NCBI GenBank assembly: GCA_037179335.1
Contig: JAKZHN010000010.1
Coordinates: 999,870-1,063,869, forward strand
DNA: 64,000 nucleotides
Direction: 5' to 3'
Origin: Cyclaneusma minus
Taxonomy: Eukaryota; Ascomycota; Leotiomycetes; Marthamycetales; Marthamycetaceae
Part shown: positions 37,060 through 48,273 of the stretch, one piece after another
How positions within the stretch are numbered: the stretch's first letter is position 1
Layout of the letters: each line of letters starts with the position of its first letter
Notes under the pieces: model-generated
Databases searched by the model: none
The model's input: only the letters and a program-made list of their open reading frames with translations
What the model was told of the DNA's origin: nothing
Program-made: the position numbers and the translations under genes

Positions 37060-38200
37060 AATTTAATTTTTACCAAATAGGTATATATTATTAAAATCAA
37101 AATTAATAAAATTAGTAAACGATTTAAAGCTTGGTTAATAGCCTAAAGCTTTAGCTAGATATTTGGCAAAAATTATACCAATATTTTTGCCCCAATTATT
37201 TATATGGATTTTCTTCTTATTACTTTTTAAAAGAATTTTAAATATAAATAATTTATTATTAAAAACGCCTTTATTAAAATCAAAATAATTTTTAATTTTT
37301 TTTTAATTTTTTTTAAAAATGTATTATCCCATTAAATTATATTTTCCAGATTTTTAAAAATTTGTACAATTTAAAATAAGCAGTTGGAAATTGGAATTTG
37401 CTTATAAAAAATTAAAGCAATAGGGTTTTATTTAAAGCTTTATAAATTCTTATATTTATAAATATTTAAAATATAGTATTATTTTTTTGGTATATATTAA
37501 CAATATTATTACAGCCGCTTATAGCAAAAAAAAAGCTTGTTTAATTTTTCTTAATTTTGTTTTAATCTAAAGCTAAAAATTTAGGAAAATCTTTTAAAAT
37601 TTTTGGTATAAAAATAAAAATAAAACCGAAAGACCAAAACCCTTTATTTTAATTAAAAATGATATTTTTGCTAAATATTGGAAAAATTTAATATAGCTAA
37701 ATTTTAAATTTTAATTAAGCGTATTTTTATAAATAGTTATAAATCTTTTAAACGTTTTACCACCGATAATAAATATATAAATATTAAAAAATACCAGCAA
37801 ATTATTGGAAGCTTTATATTTGCTATAATCTTTATTTATTTAAATATTGCTTTTGCAATTGGAAAATTAGCCCAATATATAAATAATTTATTAATTTATC
37901 ATAATTATGCTTTAAAAACTTTATTGCGCTATATTAATTTAACGATTTTTTATAAAATATACTATAATTTTAAAAAAGCATATTATAAATTAATAATTTA
38001 TTTAAATTTAAATTAGGCTAATAATTAAATTAATTAGGTCAGTATATTTAAAGCCGTTGCTATATTTTATAATAGGCTAATATTATAAAAAAATAAATAA
38101 TAATAATATATTTTTATATTTTTAATTAAATCCAAATATATTGCCTTATTTAGCAATGCTAAATAGGGCCAATAGCTTAATTAAATTTTTAAAAAATTAA
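37060..38200 (+). pseudogene. Degraded copia RT and RNase H of element D
   Basis: At about 37068 the frame reads KIKINKISKRFKAWLIA, then FGKNYTNIFAPIIYMDF, matching copia RT (K..G.I.RFKAR.VA, then G.DY.ETFAPV.RMDS). Later YINNIITAA stands for YVDD. The RNase H side shows IIGSFIFAII.IYLNIAFAIGKLAQY (IIGSLMF....RPDIAFA...LSQ) and KSKYIALFSNAK.GQ.LN (E.EYIALS.AAK...WL). Stops interrupt all segments. This identifies D as Ty1/copia rather than gypsy. Confidence 0.85.
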
Positions 38201-38489
38201 AATTCCCTTAATTTATTAAAAAAAATCGTATATTTAAAAACAATTAAGGCTTTTTTTTATATAATCAAGAATTTAAAAATTTACAAACGCGTTAAATATA
38301 TAAACGTAATGTATTATTTTATTTGGATTTTGTTTTTTAAAAAAGCTTATAATTAAATATATTTTTATAAATAAAATAATAGCAAACGGATTAATAAAAT
38401 CGCTTTATTAAATTAAATTTATAAAATTTATAAAAATGCTGGGATTTATTATATAAAGCTATAAAAAACTAGCTAATTTTATAAGGAAA

Positions 38490-38681
38490 TATTAAAAAAT
38501 AAGTGCAATAGCAGCTATTATAAAATAGCCATTATATATAATAGCTAAACCCGAAGGAAAATAGCGTCCGCATAATAAAAATATCCTTATTTTGGAATAC
38601 TACCTATTTTAATTTCCTTAAGTATAATACAACGTTTTTTACACCCTTATTTTATGCCTTTATATCCATTTATTTCCAATA
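38490..38681 (+). repeat. Right LTR of copia element D
   Basis: It pairs with 14324-14512 across 24 kb and is followed by ATTTT, the candidate target duplication. Confidence 0.8.
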
Positions 38682-38999
38682 ATTTTATTTAAATTTAATC
38701 CGATTTAAATAATTGGTTTGCTTATAATATACCTACTAATTTTCTTTTTAATTATTCAATTATTATTATTATTACTTTTTAAATTCCTATTAAAATCATT
38801 TTTTTAAAAAAATAAATCCAATATTAATTAGTTAAAATTAAAAAAAGCTTTTAAAACTATGCTTATTTTTTTATATTTGTATATTATACTTTTGCTTAAT
38901 ATCTATTAGGCCCGGAAATGTTTTATTTTATTAATATACAATTAATTATTAAGCACGCCAATAACGCGGCGGGCGAAATTTTAGCCAATTACGCTATTA

Positions 39000-40060
39000 G
39001 TCCCGCTAAGCATCCTTTTTTTTGGCTATAACGAATTTATTTAAATTATTGCAAATTTTTAACCAAAATTTAAATGCAATATTGAATTTTAACGCGCTAT
39101 AAAAATCGATTGCAAATAGCGGATTAATATTTATTTTGCTTTTTTAAAATTTTATTAAATAAATATATATATTGCGTGCTATTTTAATAAATTGGAATTT
39201 ATTATTTATTATATATTAAAGGCGCTGATTATATTATACAAATTTTGCTAATTTGGCTGAAATTGAAAGCCAAATTCAATTAAATCTATATTGGTTAAAT
39301 TTATACGCAATAGCGGCTTATTAGCCCGTTAAATGCTATTCAACCAAATTCCAATCTATTTAAAATTATATAATTATTTAGGCTTATATATTTCGGGCCG
39401 TTATTGCCGCTATTTATTGCGCAAAAATAGCTATTAGCGTTTTATTGCATATATAAAGCTTTATTTAATTGCTTATTATAAATTTAAATGCAAGCGAATT
39501 TATTTGGAATAAATATAAAAAATAATTAATTAGTTTTAGCATTATATAATTTTTATTAATAAGGCCAATGCGCAATATAATAATAATAAAATTTATATTA
39601 TTAGATTTTTTAATAAAAAAATTAATAACAATTGCTTAAAGCCTAAATATTTTAAATTTAATAAAATTCCGCTATTTATTGCAATAGCGCTCGAATATAA
39701 ATTATATTTGCAATTTTTAATTAATAAAGAAATTGGCAATAATAGCCATTTAAATTCCAAGCTTTTTATTAAATATTGCTTGCCTTATATAATTTAAATG
39801 CGCGATAAAATAATAATAAAGATTTTAAAAATTTGGAATTTGGCAAAGCTATTTTCGAGATTTTTATTTGCATGGATAATAATATTATTTATAAGATTAA
39901 AATTATAAAGGCTGCTTTTAAAGCCGCTGGTTTAAAGCTGCTGGAGTATTTTACTAAGTTATTTAATTTAAATGCAATTGAGAATTTTTAATTTATATTT
40001 AAAAAATTAGCTTATAAACCGTGCAAAGTTTTATAAAATTGGATAGATAAAAGCCAATTT
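39000..40060 (+). pseudogene. Degraded Tc1/mariner-type DDE transposase
   Basis: From about 39867 the + frame reads CMDNNIIYKIKIIKAAFKAA, then GLKLLEYFTKLFNLNAIENF, a stop, and FIFKKLAYK. This lines up with the second half of the DDE core of Tc1/mariner transposases (MDNAP.H, then G...L..PPYSPDLNPIEN.W..LK). Upstream to about 39000 the same strand holds stop-broken sequence long enough for the rest of the transposase. Terminal inverted repeats were not found. RIP-like composition is shared with the neighbouring LTR elements. Confidence 0.65.
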
Positions 40061-40265
40061 GGTGGCGGCGCTTAATTATATTTAGGATAAATTAAATTAG
40101 AATTTAATCGATAATTCTATTAAATTAATGCTTTAAAAAATATTAAATATAATAGCGGCCAATGGTAATTATATTTAATAGTAATTATATTGAGTGTGGC
40201 TAAAATATTCGTATTTTTTTATTTTTAATTGCTTTAATTTATTTTTATTCCCGAATTTAAATTTA

Positions 40266-41835
40266 AATAAACTAGCTTCCTGTGTTGCCTAGCTAATTTA
40301 AGCCCACTCTGCCCCGCAATTGTAAGCTGAAATTTTAATTTCGCGGAGCAACCACTTAGCAACTACTAAAATCGCAGCCAAGACATGGCCAGCCTCTGTA
40401 CCTGGAGTTCGTCAGTTCAGCGAATTAGACGAACTCCCAGATATGCAAGGCTTCATTCGGATAAGGCTCGCCGAACCTTCCATAAGGAGCTTGTTAGGAT
40501 CTCGATAGGTTCATCTCGAGAGGAGTCCAGACGGATAAGAATCTTCATTTTTCTTAGAAACCTCCATGTAGAGAATGCCATAGTAGTACTCTATCGGAAT
40601 CTGGGAATCCAGAGTACTTTATCAGAAGGATCTAGATCCTGGTGTACGCGCTGGCTGGATGATGTGCAGCTAGCTCTCCACATGCCAAGGTTCGTTCTCC
40701 CAAATCAACCCCAGCTCTGAACATATTCTTTTGGTCGCTCTCCAACATCCATCCATGTTGCAACTTCTATATAACATATATAACACGAGACATGGAACAT
40801 ATTAAACCGCTTACTGCGAGAGTACACCGCACTTTCGGTAATATATGCGCTTAATCGCGGTCAAGTTCTGGCGCCCGCGGCGTGATAAGAGCCGAGGCTG
40901 GTCCCCCCCTGTCTGGCGAGTATATACTGTCCAAAACTCCCATTCCAAATGACACTATTAAAACCTAGACCAAGAGACAGAACTTTTGAATAACTGTATG
41001 TGAAAACAAGCAGTTTCACTCATTTGGGATTCTTTTAAGTTTTAAACCACATGTTGTTAGCAATCAGCCAGCTAAAAACGACTCGCTCGGATTGCTTTTT
41101 AAAGCCAAAAGCTTTCCGGTTTTTATACCTTGTAGTTTTTATTGTAATTCTTAGCCCCTTTTCTTGTCTCCGTAGTTATTTTAAAAAATTTAAAGCTAGG
41201 ATCCGTGGAGTACTCGCTTCGGAAATAAATCGGGAATGCGGATGCTGACTGAACCTGACGGAGTTGATAAAATGCGGGATAGCTTCATCGATTTCGTCAA
41301 CTTATCCCATGTCTTTGAAGCCAAGCTCTTCAAACTAAGCCCAAATCGCCAAGTGGGTATTCCCCAACTCGGCCCCGCACTTTAGCAAGGCAAGTCCTTC
41401 CAGAAAAGCGGCCGTTATCACGAACTTCTCCACGCCGCGCCGCCACCAAACATCCGTGACACCACCGTTCAGACAATCGATTCACCAATCGATTCAAGCC
41501 AAAATCCAACACGCCGGCCACGCCGATGCAACGACAGCTGCTGGGCACGAGGTGACATGCCTATTTTGTTATCGCTCGATGACCCCCCTGCCAAGTGACA
41601 GGGCGATACAGAAGGGTCTAAAGCCGAGGACGGCAAGCAAGCACTTAGACAGGGCATGCCGATGTGGGTGCTCCCGCCCCAGCCTGCCATACAAAGATAC
41701 CAGTAGGGCGGAAATCGCGTCAAGCTTTTCTTTCTGTCTCCGTTCTGTGTTTCTTGCAGTTCGCGAGCTTCCTTCTCGCGTTTCTTTCTTCAAGTTTCCT
41801 CCTGGCTGCGGTTTGCTCGGCCGTCACTCGACATC
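40266..41835. other. Intergenic: AT-block edge to NCS1 permease
   Basis: Base composition returns to normal at about 40270. A 111-codon open frame at 40385-40720 (+) matches no family I know and is not called. A C-run occurs at about 40904. The last 110 bp is a pyrimidine-rich leader, listed separately. Confidence 0.55.
41723..41806 (+). promoter_or_regulatory. Pyrimidine-rich leader of the NCS1 permease gene
   Basis: An uninterrupted CT-rich stretch (TTTTCTTTCTGTCTCC and similar runs) ends about 30 bp before the ATG at 41836. Such tracts are common at fungal transcription starts. It also contains a possible intron acceptor (TTTCTTGCAG), so a 5' UTR intron cannot be excluded. Confidence 0.45.
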
Positions 41836-43805
41836 ATGGGCCTAGCCAGCATGAAAGAAACGACCGCCAGACGGGCGCACGACTTCCGCCACGCCTTCAC
41901 CAGTCTGAGCGCGCTCCACGCCTACATCAAGACCGAAGACACGGCTCTGGATGAGCATGGCCATGTCGATGATTCGGCGACGCGCTGGAGCAATGAAGAC
42001 TTGGATCCTACGCCGCCCGAGAAACGGACGTGGCGCTGGTGGAACTATGTGACGTTTTACATGGGAATCAGTTTTGGGAATTGGACGTTGGGGAGTACGA
42101 TGGTGGGCATTGGGCTGAATTGGTGGCAGGCGATACTGGTTATCTTTGCCAGTCAGCTTATTAGCTCGATTGCTATGTTTTTTAATAGCAGGTGTGCGAG
42201 TGTTTATCATGTTGGCTATCCGGTAAGTCTGACGGAATTTCCTGGAGCAGTTGCTTTCGATGCTACAATGCTGATACTGTGGATTCGTCCAGGTCGTTGC
42301 CAGGAGTGTTTTTGGTATGTGGGGGAGTTACTATTTCGTCGCTGCAAGAGCTGCTCTTGCTATCATCTGGTACGGCGTCCAGCTCTACCAAGGCTCCAGC
42401 TTCATGGCCAACGTCCTCCGCTGTATCTTTGGCTACAAGTATACCGACATCCCCAATCACATCCCTGGTATGCAATCTTCATATCCATCTGATCTCTCAT
42501 TATCCCCCTGACCATCCTTTTCCTCCCCCTTGCCCTCCTTCTCTCCCTCACTAACACCATCCCCCCACAGAATCCGTAGGCATAACCTCCTCTGGCATGC
42601 TCGCCTTCTTCCTCTTCTGGTGTGTCCACTTCCCCTTCTGCGCCTTCCGCCCCTACCAACTCCGCAAATTCTTCTGGTTCAAATCCATCATCGTCATTCC
42701 CGCCGTCTGGGGCCTCTTCATCTTCTGCATGGTCAACACGTCCGGCAACGTCGGTTCTGTCTACACCTCCACGGTCCCCACAAACACATCTGCATTCGGC
42801 TGGTTCATCATGTACGCCATCAACAGCGGCATGGGCAACACCGCCACTTTGATAACCAACCAACCCGACATAGCACGCTATTCGAAAACTAGAACTGGCG
42901 CCATGTGGTCGCAGCTTTTTGCGAATCCGATTTGCGTGGTCATAAGCGCTAGTTTGGGAATTCTTGGGACGGCGGCGATAAATAATACTTGGGGCCTTTC
43001 AATCTGGAACCCCTGGGACCTGCTAGGCGCTATACTCGACCGCTACTGGTCCGGCACAACACGCTTCGCAGTCTTCCTCTCCTCCTTCGCTTGGATGGCG
43101 AGTATCTTAGGCACCAACATCGCCGCCAACATGATCCCTTTCGGCTCCGATGCAAGCATGCTCTTCCCGTCCTACATCACCATCCCGCGCGGACAATTCC
43201 TCGTCGAATTTTTGGGTTTTGCTATCTGCCCGTGGAAAATCCTCGCTTCGGCGTCTGTCTTCACAACTTTTCTGTCTGGTTATGGATTGTTCATGGCTTC
43301 CGTGGTCGCCATAATGATTTGCGACTACTTCATACTCACAAAAGGGAATGTGTTTGTGGGATACTGTTATGATGGCAGTTCCTCGAATCGTTATTATTAC
43401 TACCACAAAGGATGGAATGTGCAAGCCGTAATCGCCTACCTTTGCGGTATCGCTTTACCATTCCCCGGATTCATCGGCACACTCGGCCCCTCTGTGTCTA
43501 CAGCTGCCACGGATTTGGGACGCTTGGGCTGGCTGTTATCGTTTTTCGTCAGCTTTTTCACCTACTATGCGATTTGCAAGGTCTGGCCGACGAGCTTTCA
43601 GAGGCAGGTTAAGGAGATGGGTCTTGGCTGGGAAGAAGTAGCTGGGGAGACGGGAGATGTGATACTGGCGGAAGATGGGACGCAGATTGTGGAAGAGGGA
43701 CGGGGCATTTATGCTAGGGATATGTCGAGGGAAACGAGTGATGTGGAGGCTGCGGGTGTACAGCCTGTGAAGGGGGAGTTTGTGGAGAAGACGGTTGGGT
43801 TGTGA
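41836..43805 (+). CDS. NCS1 nucleobase permease, Fur4/Dal4 type (uracil/allantoin/uridine class)
   Basis: This is a plasma-membrane nucleobase-cation symporter 1 protein. Exons 41836-42222, 42293-42467 and 42571-43805 join in phase to 598 residues, with introns of 70 and 103 bp. The cytosolic N-terminus carries WSNEDLDPTPPEKRTWRWWN (residues 51-70), a hallmark just before TM1 in the Fur group. TM3 has IIWYGVQ, with Trp155 and Gln159 spaced like the substrate-binding Trp and Gln described for Aspergillus Fur transporters. The TNQPDIARYSK segment is the conserved NCS1 motif near TM8. Hydrophobic segments fit about 12 TMs. The acidic C-tail follows QVKEMGLGWEE. Substrate within uracil, allantoin or related bases cannot be settled by eye. 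It converges on the NUP gene, 715 bp away. Confidence 0.9.
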
Positions 43806-44520
43806 TGTGATGTTGACGAAGATACCTTATGCTATACTATGGGAATATATAATGATATACTACGAAATCTCAGCTTCCGATGATCGTCAGGATAACTCTC
43901 GACGCTTCCCTTTCAACCCTAACACAATATCGCGCTAACTGCTAAGAGCTCTTGCCAAGCTTCTCCCAAGTATGCTGGGCCAATCACAGGACCGCAACAT
44001 CTTTTCCAACTTTTGTTGCACGTCGATCACTAAAAATTCCAGGCTCTACAGGCTATTTCAAAGCCTAGAGAGCCCTGAAAGCTGGGAATCTACAGTGTAT
44101 TGACTGCCTGTAGCGGTACCTCCAAGCCCCTGGAGCTGAACATACTACGTTCAAGTGTCAACGAAAGGGAATCCTATTGACTCCTCAAAAGCTGTCGCAA
44201 GTCCGATAGGTTCGCCACTCCAGTGAGTGAACTCACTGTTCAGCTTGCTGGCTTCTGACCTCTCACCCTCGGTTGGGCCCAAAAGGGGTACTCAATAATG
44301 TATTAGAAAATATTTCATTGAAGCCTTTTGATGTAATAAAAATGCCACCCAACGTGCGAAAACCGCCAGTGGTATCCATGCTATAGGCGCTCATATCCCG
44401 TGAACATGTATGCATCGCTACCCGAAATTAAGATTGCCGCCGTCGCCACCGCACTCACATCATATCAATATCGTACCTTCTCCCACCATCCCCCCTCCTC
44501 ACTTTTTCACTCTCACTCTC
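43806..44520. other. Convergent intergenic: NCS1 permease / NUP
   Basis: Both flanking genes end here. The stretch at 44430-44515 is C/T-rich on the + strand. No further gene, repeat or clear hairpin was noted. Confidence 0.6.
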
Positions 44521-45829
44521 TCACATCGCCAAGCTCCGCCTATACAAATCCTTCCTACTCCTCCTCTCCATCGTAATGCCCACGGCCTCCAAATCCACCT
44601 CCTCCCCGTTTGTCGTACTACCCGGCCCAAAGTCCGGTTCGCCTCCCAAACTGCCAAAAATGTCTCCAATATAGTTGCTCGCCTCCACCCCGTGTTTCAT
44701 CGTCCCTTCCCACTCACCAAGTATCCCCTCAACAACCGGCAGTCCAGCAAGGTAAATATTCTCAATCGCAATCTCAAATCCATCCTGATCATCATACAGC
44801 AAATTATTCTCCACCGAGTTGCCAGGATAAGGCCGATCGAAATCAGAAGCCGTGCGCATGATGATCATGCGGGTGAAATCAACTAGGTTGTTGAGAGCAG
44901 CGCGTACCATTACTTCGAGGGTGGCGTTGTCTTCTTGTGCTGTCATGCAGTACGTAGCGCTGCCGTTGGTGAGGAGCTTGGTGGTGTTTTCGAAGGCTTC
45001 GCCGAGGAGCGTGCCGCTGAAATATACGTCGGAGGTTGCGACATCGCAGGTTATCACGCTAGGAGACTTCGTAGCTGCTGCGTAAATGCCTGTTCCATTC
45101 GAGCTGTCGTAGTTGGCACGATAGGCGGCGGCGGTTGCGGTGTCGTTTAGTGTAGCTTTCGAAGCCCACGCAACAGCCATATCACGCAGCGCCTCCGAGA
45201 CCTCAAAAACCTCCGTGCCGTAGATATTCTGCGGATACTCAGTAGGCGCATAAGATCCTTGCGGGAAATATCCGGTAGTCCAGTTATCAGGCATTTCGCG
45301 GGCGTCGAACTCATATTGCAGAGCTACTTGGACAGCATATTTGCTGAAAGCAACAGCGCCCGTGGTGCCGTACTTGGGGTTTATGCCCGCGATGCCGGCG
45401 ATCAAGAAATAGGTTTCGGTGAGGTTGAAGAGGGGCGAGGAGACGAGGGCTTGGATTGTGGAGGCGGCGTTGATTTCGGACTCGCCGGTGGTTAGTTGGC
45501 AGACGGAGTGGTCGTGGTTGCAGTGGGCGGCGGGGAAGAGGGGCGAGAAGCCGGGGACGGTGATGTTGTGGGCTAGGAGGGAGCCGATGGGGCCAGATGG
45601 GCTGTTTTTGTACCAGACGTCGGCTTCGGGGGTGAACTGGGGGAGAGGTGTTAGATGTATGGCGCTTCTGGGATGGGGGAAGATGACAAACCATGCTGAT
45701 GATGAACACTTTGGGGGCGATTGGACAATCGGCGTAAACCACAGTGTCATTGCCTCTCTTCTCGACTATAGGTTTTGCGGATACCAAAGCCGCTCCAGCC
45801 AAAAGGCTGGCGAGAGTTGAGAAAAGCAT
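44521..45829 (-). CDS. Purine nucleoside permease (NUP) family secreted protein
   Basis: This belongs to the fungal NUP family, named for purine nucleoside transport in Candida. Exons 45829-45692 and 45636-44521 (intron 55 bp, GTTTGT...CCCCCAG) give 417 residues. The N-terminus MLFSTLASLLAGAALVSAKP is a signal peptide. A dibasic EKR at residues 23-25 could be a Kex2 site. PKVFIISMFTPEADVW at the splice junction and YFLIAGIAGINPKYGTTGAVA are the family's characteristic segments. Several N-glycosylation sequons are present. No multi-pass membrane pattern is visible, which sits oddly with the word permease; the fold is, as far as I know, related to nucleoside phosphorylases. An in-frame ATG lies upstream at 45961, but the later start gives a proper signal peptide. 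Confidence 0.85.
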
Positions 45830-45845
45830 GACGAGGAAAGCCAGC

Positions 45846-46010
45846 AACTGCGAGACGGCTGAGAGGATTGGAGAGCAGCCAAAGGAGATGAGGAGGAGAG
45901 AGAGAAATGGGAGGGTAAAGCGAGAGTGAGAGGAAGAGGAAGACTCGAGAGGAAGAGCCAAACTCTCGAGAAAGAACGACGCGACAGACCAACTCGAAGA
46001 AAAAGAAAGA
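45846..46010 (-). promoter_or_regulatory. Pyrimidine-rich leader of the NUP gene
   Basis: On the minus strand, the 165 bases upstream of the start codon are strongly C/T-rich, read as purine runs (GAGGAGGAGAGAGAG) on the + strand. It resembles the leader of the convergent permease gene. Confidence 0.4.
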
Positions 46011-48273
46011 ACGCCCTTACCGCGGGGGAGCAGGTGTAAATAACGCTCTCTGTTGTCTTAGGAAAGCAGCAAAGCTCTATCTTGGCCAGCCATCGGACCT
46101 ACCACTAACAAGCCATGATCTGGCTTACCACAGTGGGGCTACCTCAGATTAAAAGGCAGCTACGATTGGACAGTGGATGACTCGAGTCCTCTGTTGGATT
46201 CGCATCCCGAGATTGTCGAGAAATGGGGTGTCCAGCATGTCTTGTTCAGAGCAAATCGGGCTGTAGCCGGAAGGAGCATAGAGCTGAGCACGGTGACTGA
46301 GAGATAACCTGCAGCAAGGGTCTGCCCGTGGGATCTCAGTGGACGCCGTCAGCCTGTGTAGGCTATGTGTGGAATGCAGAGATCGATGTCTTGGCCTTGT
46401 TTTCCGCTGGCTGTCTTGTCTTTCCCCGGTTCTCGGAGCCATGTCTGAGGTCCCTCTCTATCCCAGCCTATGGCCAGCCTTGGACGAAGACACAGACTAC
46501 AGCGTGTGACTTCTGGGCTTTCGTTGCGATGTGACGACGTCTTCGGACAATCGCTGTGTCCGTCGTCATGCAGCAAGGTCATCGGAATCCGGGACATGGT
46601 AAAACTTCAATGAGGCGCATAAGGATCGCGTGTGCAGGCTCGAGTATCTGGGGATGCAGCTTTCCGTGGAGCATTGGCGATCGCGCAGCTATGCCGGGAA
46701 TCGAGGAGATGCTGTTCGAGTCCGAGTCACTCGTCTGATGTTTGCGCACGTTTGGCGGCCACAGGATCTACCCGTTGGAGAGTGCAGCATCTGGGCTGCC
46801 GTTTTCGTCTGTTGGTCTGATGAAGCAGTTGGTGTGGATGATGGATGGCTGGAGAGGCGGCCTTCTAGAACGCTTCCGCGATGACCTCAGCTGCATCAAT
46901 GATCTCAATCTCTCCAACGCCATCTCGCCCAAGGCAGACCCAACGCCGCGGGAGTCGGGTCTGCGATAACAACCCTGATCCCCATCTCGCGTATGACAAA
47001 ACCCGCCTTACGCACGAAGACCGATAAGGGAAATCTCGGCGATTGAAGCCGCGAAGCGCCAGCGACAGCCTTAGAAACTCAGAAGAGAAACCAGCAAGAC
47101 GTTCCAACTTCCGTAGGACCAAACCTGCAAAAAGAAATCGCTACCGACTATCCTGGTTGGAGAAAAGGGTGCGTGCGTTAAACAAGGGGTTTAACTTGCT
47201 CGGAATGCGTGCCTGAATGCAGCAGTTCGCATGGGCTGGACCGGAGTTGTGGAATTGGGTGTTGGTTGGGACTTTTGGGGAAGTACTTTGTACCTACCCC
47301 GGAGACTGCCCGTCGAATGGCTGTGACGAACTAGGGGAGCAGCTGTACTGCTGCAGGGTTTGTGTTCAACTCCAAAGCCAGAGCTACTCCCGTCCCTCCT
47401 GTTGGCTTGCTAGAGCCAGCTGAAAAGAACTCGCTACCAGACCTTTATACAGCTTTGGCTACAACACAAGCTTTGTACCCTAGAGCTCGTCCGTAGGACC
47501 ATAACCCAGTCTTCAGCTCATAAGTGGCTTGTTAAAGTCGATCACCCGCCGATGAGGTTGTATTCGTGCTACGTCTGGATCGAGGCTTCGAGCAAACCCA
47601 TGAGCTATTGACATGGAGGAGAGCCCATGTCGAGGTCGAAACCCCCGCTCACAGTGTCACAACTGCTGAGTCTATATACAGGGCAGCGAAGACTGAAAAC
47701 CCTGGTCATGACTACCTCAACTACCACACTTCAGCTGCTGGATCCACTCGCTAACACTGTCAAGTGCTTTCGAAGGTTTGACGACTCGACGAGGTCATAC
47801 CGGTACGTTCACACATATATTAGTCATCTGGTACACATGTACCCGGTGCTTGGGAGACGAAAAACTGTCACACTGACAGAGTAATACACATTATCTTAGT
47901 TGTAAAAACATTTCATACCTAGCCGGTCGCTCATTTTCCATGTTGCATTTCTGAGCATGAGCACCGGAGCTCATTGAAACTGTTGAGATTCCGCCTCCTA
48001 GACCATACCCAGCGTCAGCAGACAAACGCTCCCGACGCCCATGATGCTCAAAACCATTTAAACCAGCTGCTGAATGAATTTTGCCTTGCCATGCCGTGCC
48101 CAGTAACACATAGAAAAGAGAGCGGAGTTTAGTTGCCCCTACCAAGCTCATCCCCATCCCATCCCCTAAACACCCCTTTTCATAATTCGTCCGCTGCGTT
48201 ACCATTTTCCCATTTCCCATTTCCAGCGTCCCTAGACCCCCGTATCATCAAATCATCAAACCCCACCCAAATA
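46011..48273. other. Long intergenic region between NUP and IKS1
   Basis: About 2.3 kb without a supported gene. Several 60-100 codon frames overlap each other on both strands and resemble no family. The 48130-48270 part is C-rich and lies just downstream of the IKS1 stop. No tRNA or repeat was recognised. Confidence 0.55.

Larger units (their letters stand above)
14319..38686 (+). mobile_element. Element D: Ty1/copia LTR retrotransposon relic, host of the nest
   Basis: LTRs of about 190 bp lie at 14324-14512 and 38490-38681. Each starts TA and ends TA, as expected of TG...CA ends after RIP. They are flanked by the candidate target duplication ATTTT (14319-14323 and 38682-38686). A purine tract AAGGAAA precedes the right LTR. 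Copia-type integrase and reverse transcriptase relics read on the + strand in the order expected for Ty1/copia (integrase before RT). Removing the inserted elements A and C leaves about 5.8 kb, a normal copia length. The three surviving internal pieces are 14513-17805, 29254-29496 and 36648-38489. Confidence 0.82.
13690..40265. other. AT-rich, RIP-type isochore of nested dead transposons
   Basis: Composition changes abruptly at both ends. Inside, A and T dominate almost every line, stop codons break all frames, and the longest open frames are under about 80 codons. LTR pairs differ largely by C/T and G/A transitions, as expected from RIP. Residual cytosines cluster after G: in six 60-base lines spot-counted at 19621, 22681, 24361, 27301, 32521 and 33001, 19 of 35 C's follow a G. 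Four nested LTR elements explain 14319-38686. The flanks 13690-14318 and 38687-39000 hold further AT-rich sequence that I cannot classify. Confidence 0.9.

Noticed and set aside
14319..38686. Reading the whole block as a single giant retroelement
   Set aside because: Three further LTR pairs with their own target duplications and differing pol types and strands lie inside, so nesting explains it better.
40385..40720. 111-codon open frame (+) just right of the AT block
   Set aside because: No family resemblance, very Arg/Ser-rich like a chance frame, and no supporting splice or context signal. Kept only as part of the intergenic description.
44210..44250. Possible tRNA-like TTC-arm text and short inverted repeat near 44220
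   Set aside because: No acceptor stem, anticodon arm or full cloverleaf could be drawn. No tRNA is called anywhere in the window.
45830..45961. Upstream in-frame ATG extending the NUP protein N-terminus
   Set aside because: It would bury the clear signal peptide behind a Ser/Leu-rich stretch lying in the CT-rich leader. The ATG at 45829 is preferred.
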